Shown piece by piece: positions 61,401 to 64,000 of a DNA stretch of 64,000 nucleotides (position 1 is its first letter; each line of letters begins with the position of its first letter). Source of the stretch: Amphimedon queenslandica (lineage: Eukaryota > Porifera > Demospongiae > Haplosclerida > Niphatidae). A program made the translations under genes and the position numbers. The notes beneath the pieces are model-generated. The model was not told the DNA's origin. It was given only the letters and a program-made list of their open reading frames with translations, and did not search any database. Where the stretch lies: contig NW_003546406.1 of NCBI RefSeq assembly GCF_000090795.2, positions 85,452-149,451 of the forward strand, in the 5' to 3' direction.

Positions 61401-64000
61401 AAGTAAAGGTATCAAGTGGAGCATTAGTTGAGTGTCTTTTAAGATACTGATAGACACGTTGAAATTGTTCACTCCTAAATTCTATATCATCAACAGTTCT
61501 AATATTAGTATCTATTATTATAAAGATTATAAAATAAACAAATATATAAACTACACAATAACCTTCTTTTGTGGTTCTTAAATAATTAAGAACATTATTA
61601 GGTGAGTGACATTCTACTTTTGGTAAGAGATTTAAAAGAGTGATTGAACTTTTAGCAAAATCTTCTTCCTCCTATATGAGAAGTTAATGTAAGATAATAA
61701 ATAATTCAAAGTAAAAATCACTTTCAATATTGTAACTTCAACAGCATACAGATGAGTTTCATGGCACCTCCATATTTTACCCTGACTGTCTGAAGCTGCT
61801 TGAAGAATCAACAATGAGAACAACACAGAATCAACCTGTCTTAAAACCTATTACAAAAATCAACAACACTCATTACTTTATGAGTAGAAATATTACATAC
61901 ATTTGGTGAGATATCGAAATGAAATATGCAAGCTTGGTTTGTATCTTGCTTGTCATTAAATGGTTCTTTTAGTGACTTTAGTATATCATCAAATGTGACT
62001 TTTGGTCCATGAAATGGTATCACAACATCATTTATATCATGAGTAGACTTTCTTTTTTGTTTCAAATCTTCTTTCATTCTTTGTATGTACAATGACTTTC
62101 CCATTCCTGCCCTAGTAGAGCTGACTACTCTCACACGTGAGCTAAAATATTACAAAGTTTATGGTTAAAGCAAAATTAATTGCTTACTTTTCAGGATCAA
62201 CAACAGATGCTAAGATATTAGTGCTAGAGGATTTATTTGTGAAGTGATTACTCAAATATAGATGAAAATCAGCATCCTTGGAAATTAGTGAGAAAGGCCT
62301 TTTATGTAGCTGAAGTTTTGCAACAATGTGAGACTTATCCTGATCCTCATTACTGCAGACTATTACAAGCTTATATTCTAAAAAATACCTAATAGTTTCA
62401 TTGTATGATAATATGTACTTATTTACCAGTGTTTCCTTGAGAAAAGTCATGCAATGATTTAATGGCACTATCACAAACTTGGTATGACAGTAATTCAGCA
62501 TGAACTAAACAAAATAATCTGAAATGATTAGGATCTCCCATTGCTCTTTTCCACAACAGATTGACTTCTTCAGCTGTTGTATACTCGTTACATATAAGAA
62601 CCTCTTCATAAGTTGGCAATGGAAGATCCTTATTTTCCATATATAGAGACAGTACAGTCTTAAGAACATTATCTATCAAAGCATAAAACGTAAGATAATT
62701 ATTGCAAATCATGTACATTAATTTAAACAAACCAGGAGGAACTATAATCAAATTTGGCTCTCCCTTTTTCAGAACTTCACCAAAATTTCGTTCAAAAGTA
62801 ACAGAAGCTATCAAAAATTATAAAAGTTACATTTAATTGAAACAATCATATACTTACCAGCATATTTGCAGTTCAGTCTTTCCAGTACTTTAGCAAGTTT
62901 TTCAAGCGTCAAAAAACTTTTGATAGAAGGATCACAAACTATTTCAATATCACTAAAATGCATGATAGTTAATATAATTAAATTAAAATTTAGTCCATGC
63001 TTACCATGCATATGATCCAGTACTTTGCTGTCTTTCTAAAGATGATAAAACAGTTTCTGGAAATAATTCATGATCATCCACATCAGTACATAAATTATCA
63101 ATGTACTCCATTGCCTTATCTATGTTATCTGGATATTTTTCCACTGCTTCAAGTGCTTGCTCAGGTGAGTATCCAGACAGTATCATGTCTTTTACCATTG
63201 GATGTTCTCTGTCAACAGGAACCATCTCTCGTACTCTCACAAGAATTTTTCTTTCAACAACTTGTGATTTTGTTGAATGGTAATCACCTGGAGTCAACAA
63301 CAAATTTTCAATATCATCATTATTTTCAGTTGGACATTCAACTACATCACCAATCTCTTCTTCATCAAATACATAATCTTCTTCATGCTCAATACACCAT
63401 CCCTCTACCGCTTCCTCAATATCTGGTTTAGCTACACGCTCAAATGCAAGAAGAATAAGTTTTTCTGAAAAACCAAATGACTGAACTAAGTTATCTAATA
63501 TTACACTCTGTTTTTGAGTTAAATCACTGGATGTCAATTGAGGGTAATAGGGAACAGAAGAGGAATGAAGTTTCGATGCAATGATATCAGCCTCTCTGCT
63601 TTCATTAGGTGCAGTGTCTGGTAAATAGCTTTCATCAATAGATGGATCTAATTTCAAGCTATCTTCATTTTCCTCATCCCAATTGTCAAATATTTCCCTT
63701 ATATAAGTTACAACTTTGTGAGGGTCCTGATGAGAAATATCTTTTGAAAGAGACTGCAACAATGCCAAAACATCAGGTTTGAGGTCGCCACAATAATTAT
63801 GATCAGTAAAATGAGAAAGCTCCTTTCGTAAGAGTAAAAGTTGCTGTGTGGTATAATAATTTAAACAATAAAATTGGTTACGAGCTTCAGCTACTTCTCC
63901 TTGCCATTCTTCTAAATCAATTGTCATGTTGTTAAGGATATCAGTCAAAAGATCAACTAAATCCCGATCATGGCCACAAGGAAGTGTACAAGGAAACCTT
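46405..64000 (-). CDS. RNF213: RNF213 (mysterin) orthologue, C-terminal majority, 5' end beyond window
   Basis: Dozens of short exons with mostly 40-60 bp introns run from the right edge to a stop at 46405. I estimate several thousand residues and did not join every exon. In protein order: an N-terminal segment with 'CLNYYTTQQLLLLRKEL' (63800-63900) and a UBA-like stretch (63100-63210); P-loop 'RAGMGKS' (62093-62113); P-loop 'GETGCGKT' (60482-60505) with Walker B 'FFDEANTS' near 60240; P-loop 'GKPGSSKS' (58604-58627) with 'VVLDEVGLAEDSP' and 'ISNWALDPAKMNRG'; then the E3 shell, an RZ finger (51131-51312) and a C-terminal domain with 'DRFIHGKPYIQLEFP'. Vertebrate RNF213 is a giant cytosolic AAA+ ubiquitin ligase with antimicrobial roles. 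No RING finger was found before 'MEVVSSLCFGQATPPEPD', where vertebrates have it. A 1.9-kb intron (48186-50047) holds a tandem repeat. Confidence 0.93.
48230..49900. repeat. Tandem repeat of about 177 bp inside an RNF213 intron
   Basis: The marker 'gaaaaatggctgattttt' and its variants start at 48465, 48643, 48820 and 48997, giving steps of 178, 177 and 177 bp. More diverged units follow to about 49560, then related dispersed units to about 49900. The family is shared with 1130-1690 and other sites. Confidence 0.88.
51131..51312 (-). other. RZ-type zinc finger of RNF213 (two exons)
   Basis: Exons 51278-51312 and 51131-51228 encode 'CPRGHPYFVSE' followed by 'CGKPLQQYACPICHSRIGG'. The order matches the RZ finger of vertebrate RNF213, where the His of CxxGH and the Cys of the following ECG are needed for ubiquitin transfer. 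Both are present here. Confidence 0.9.
59590..59930. repeat. Dispersed repeat, two units of the 175-bp family, in an RNF213 intron
   Basis: Two units with 'cctgatacatatacatg', 'gagctgatt' and 'aagttcctgtac' blocks lie between the exon ending near 59114-59420 and the next upstream exon near 60070. Confidence 0.6.
60482..60505 (-). other. RNF213 P-loop (Walker A), GETGCGKT
   Basis: A perfect Walker A motif lies within the exon that begins 'CNIPVIIM', with the matching Walker B 'FFDEANTS' in the exon at 60118-60350. By order it corresponds to one of the two catalytically active AAA units of vertebrate RNF213. The next unit's P-loop is at 58604-58627. Confidence 0.9.

Overview
The window looks like animal nuclear DNA from a compact, AT-rich genome. 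Genes are split by many short introns (often 40-60 bp) with GT..AG borders. The spacers are full of small inverted-repeat elements and the palindromic hexamer TACATG. Gene content (PRDM zinc-finger gene, SPOUT1, SLC17 transporters, RNF213) is metazoan, and the intron and repeat style fits a demosponge such as Amphimedon queenslandica; the species is inference. All gene models were built by hand, joining exons by splice sites, reading phase and family similarity.

Layout. 1-5406: no gene seen. 5407-7259 (+): PRDM-type protein with a PR/SET domain and three C2H2 fingers. 7554-15767 (-): SPOUT1/CENP-32-type methyltransferase in nine exons. 16879-17409 (-): intronless single-pass membrane protein of unknown function. 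19762-22651 and 23572-26626 (+): tandem copies of an SLC17 (sialin-like) transporter; the first has lost its original N-terminus. 26785-29508 (-): isopenicillin-N-synthase-like 2-oxoglutarate oxygenase with an in-frame TGA where the co-substrate-binding Arg is expected. 29605-30447 (-): decayed secreted-protein pseudogene.

30753-46075 is the most interesting block: seven genes around ADP-ribose chemistry. Two carry NADAR domains (ADP-ribosyl hydrolase family) and three carry PARP-type ADP-ribosyltransferase domains. One is a small Cys-rich protein without a catalytic domain, and one has Cys-rich modules plus two PDZ-like folds. Most share two kinds of small Cys/His module, several encoded one per exon between phase-1 introns, which suggests exon duplication and shuffling. 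Two gene pairs are head to head across 65 bp and 144 bp. One gene joins the PARP-associated Cys/His module to NADAR, linking writer-type and eraser-type enzymes.

46405-64000 (-): the C-terminal majority of an RNF213 (mysterin) orthologue, running off the right edge. It has three P-loops of the dynein-like AAA core and an RZ finger with the expected His and Cys, but no RING finger was found where vertebrate RNF213 has one. RNF213 beside PARP/NADAR genes suggests a local ADP-ribose and ubiquitin defence or stress neighbourhood; this is inference from domain content and proximity only.
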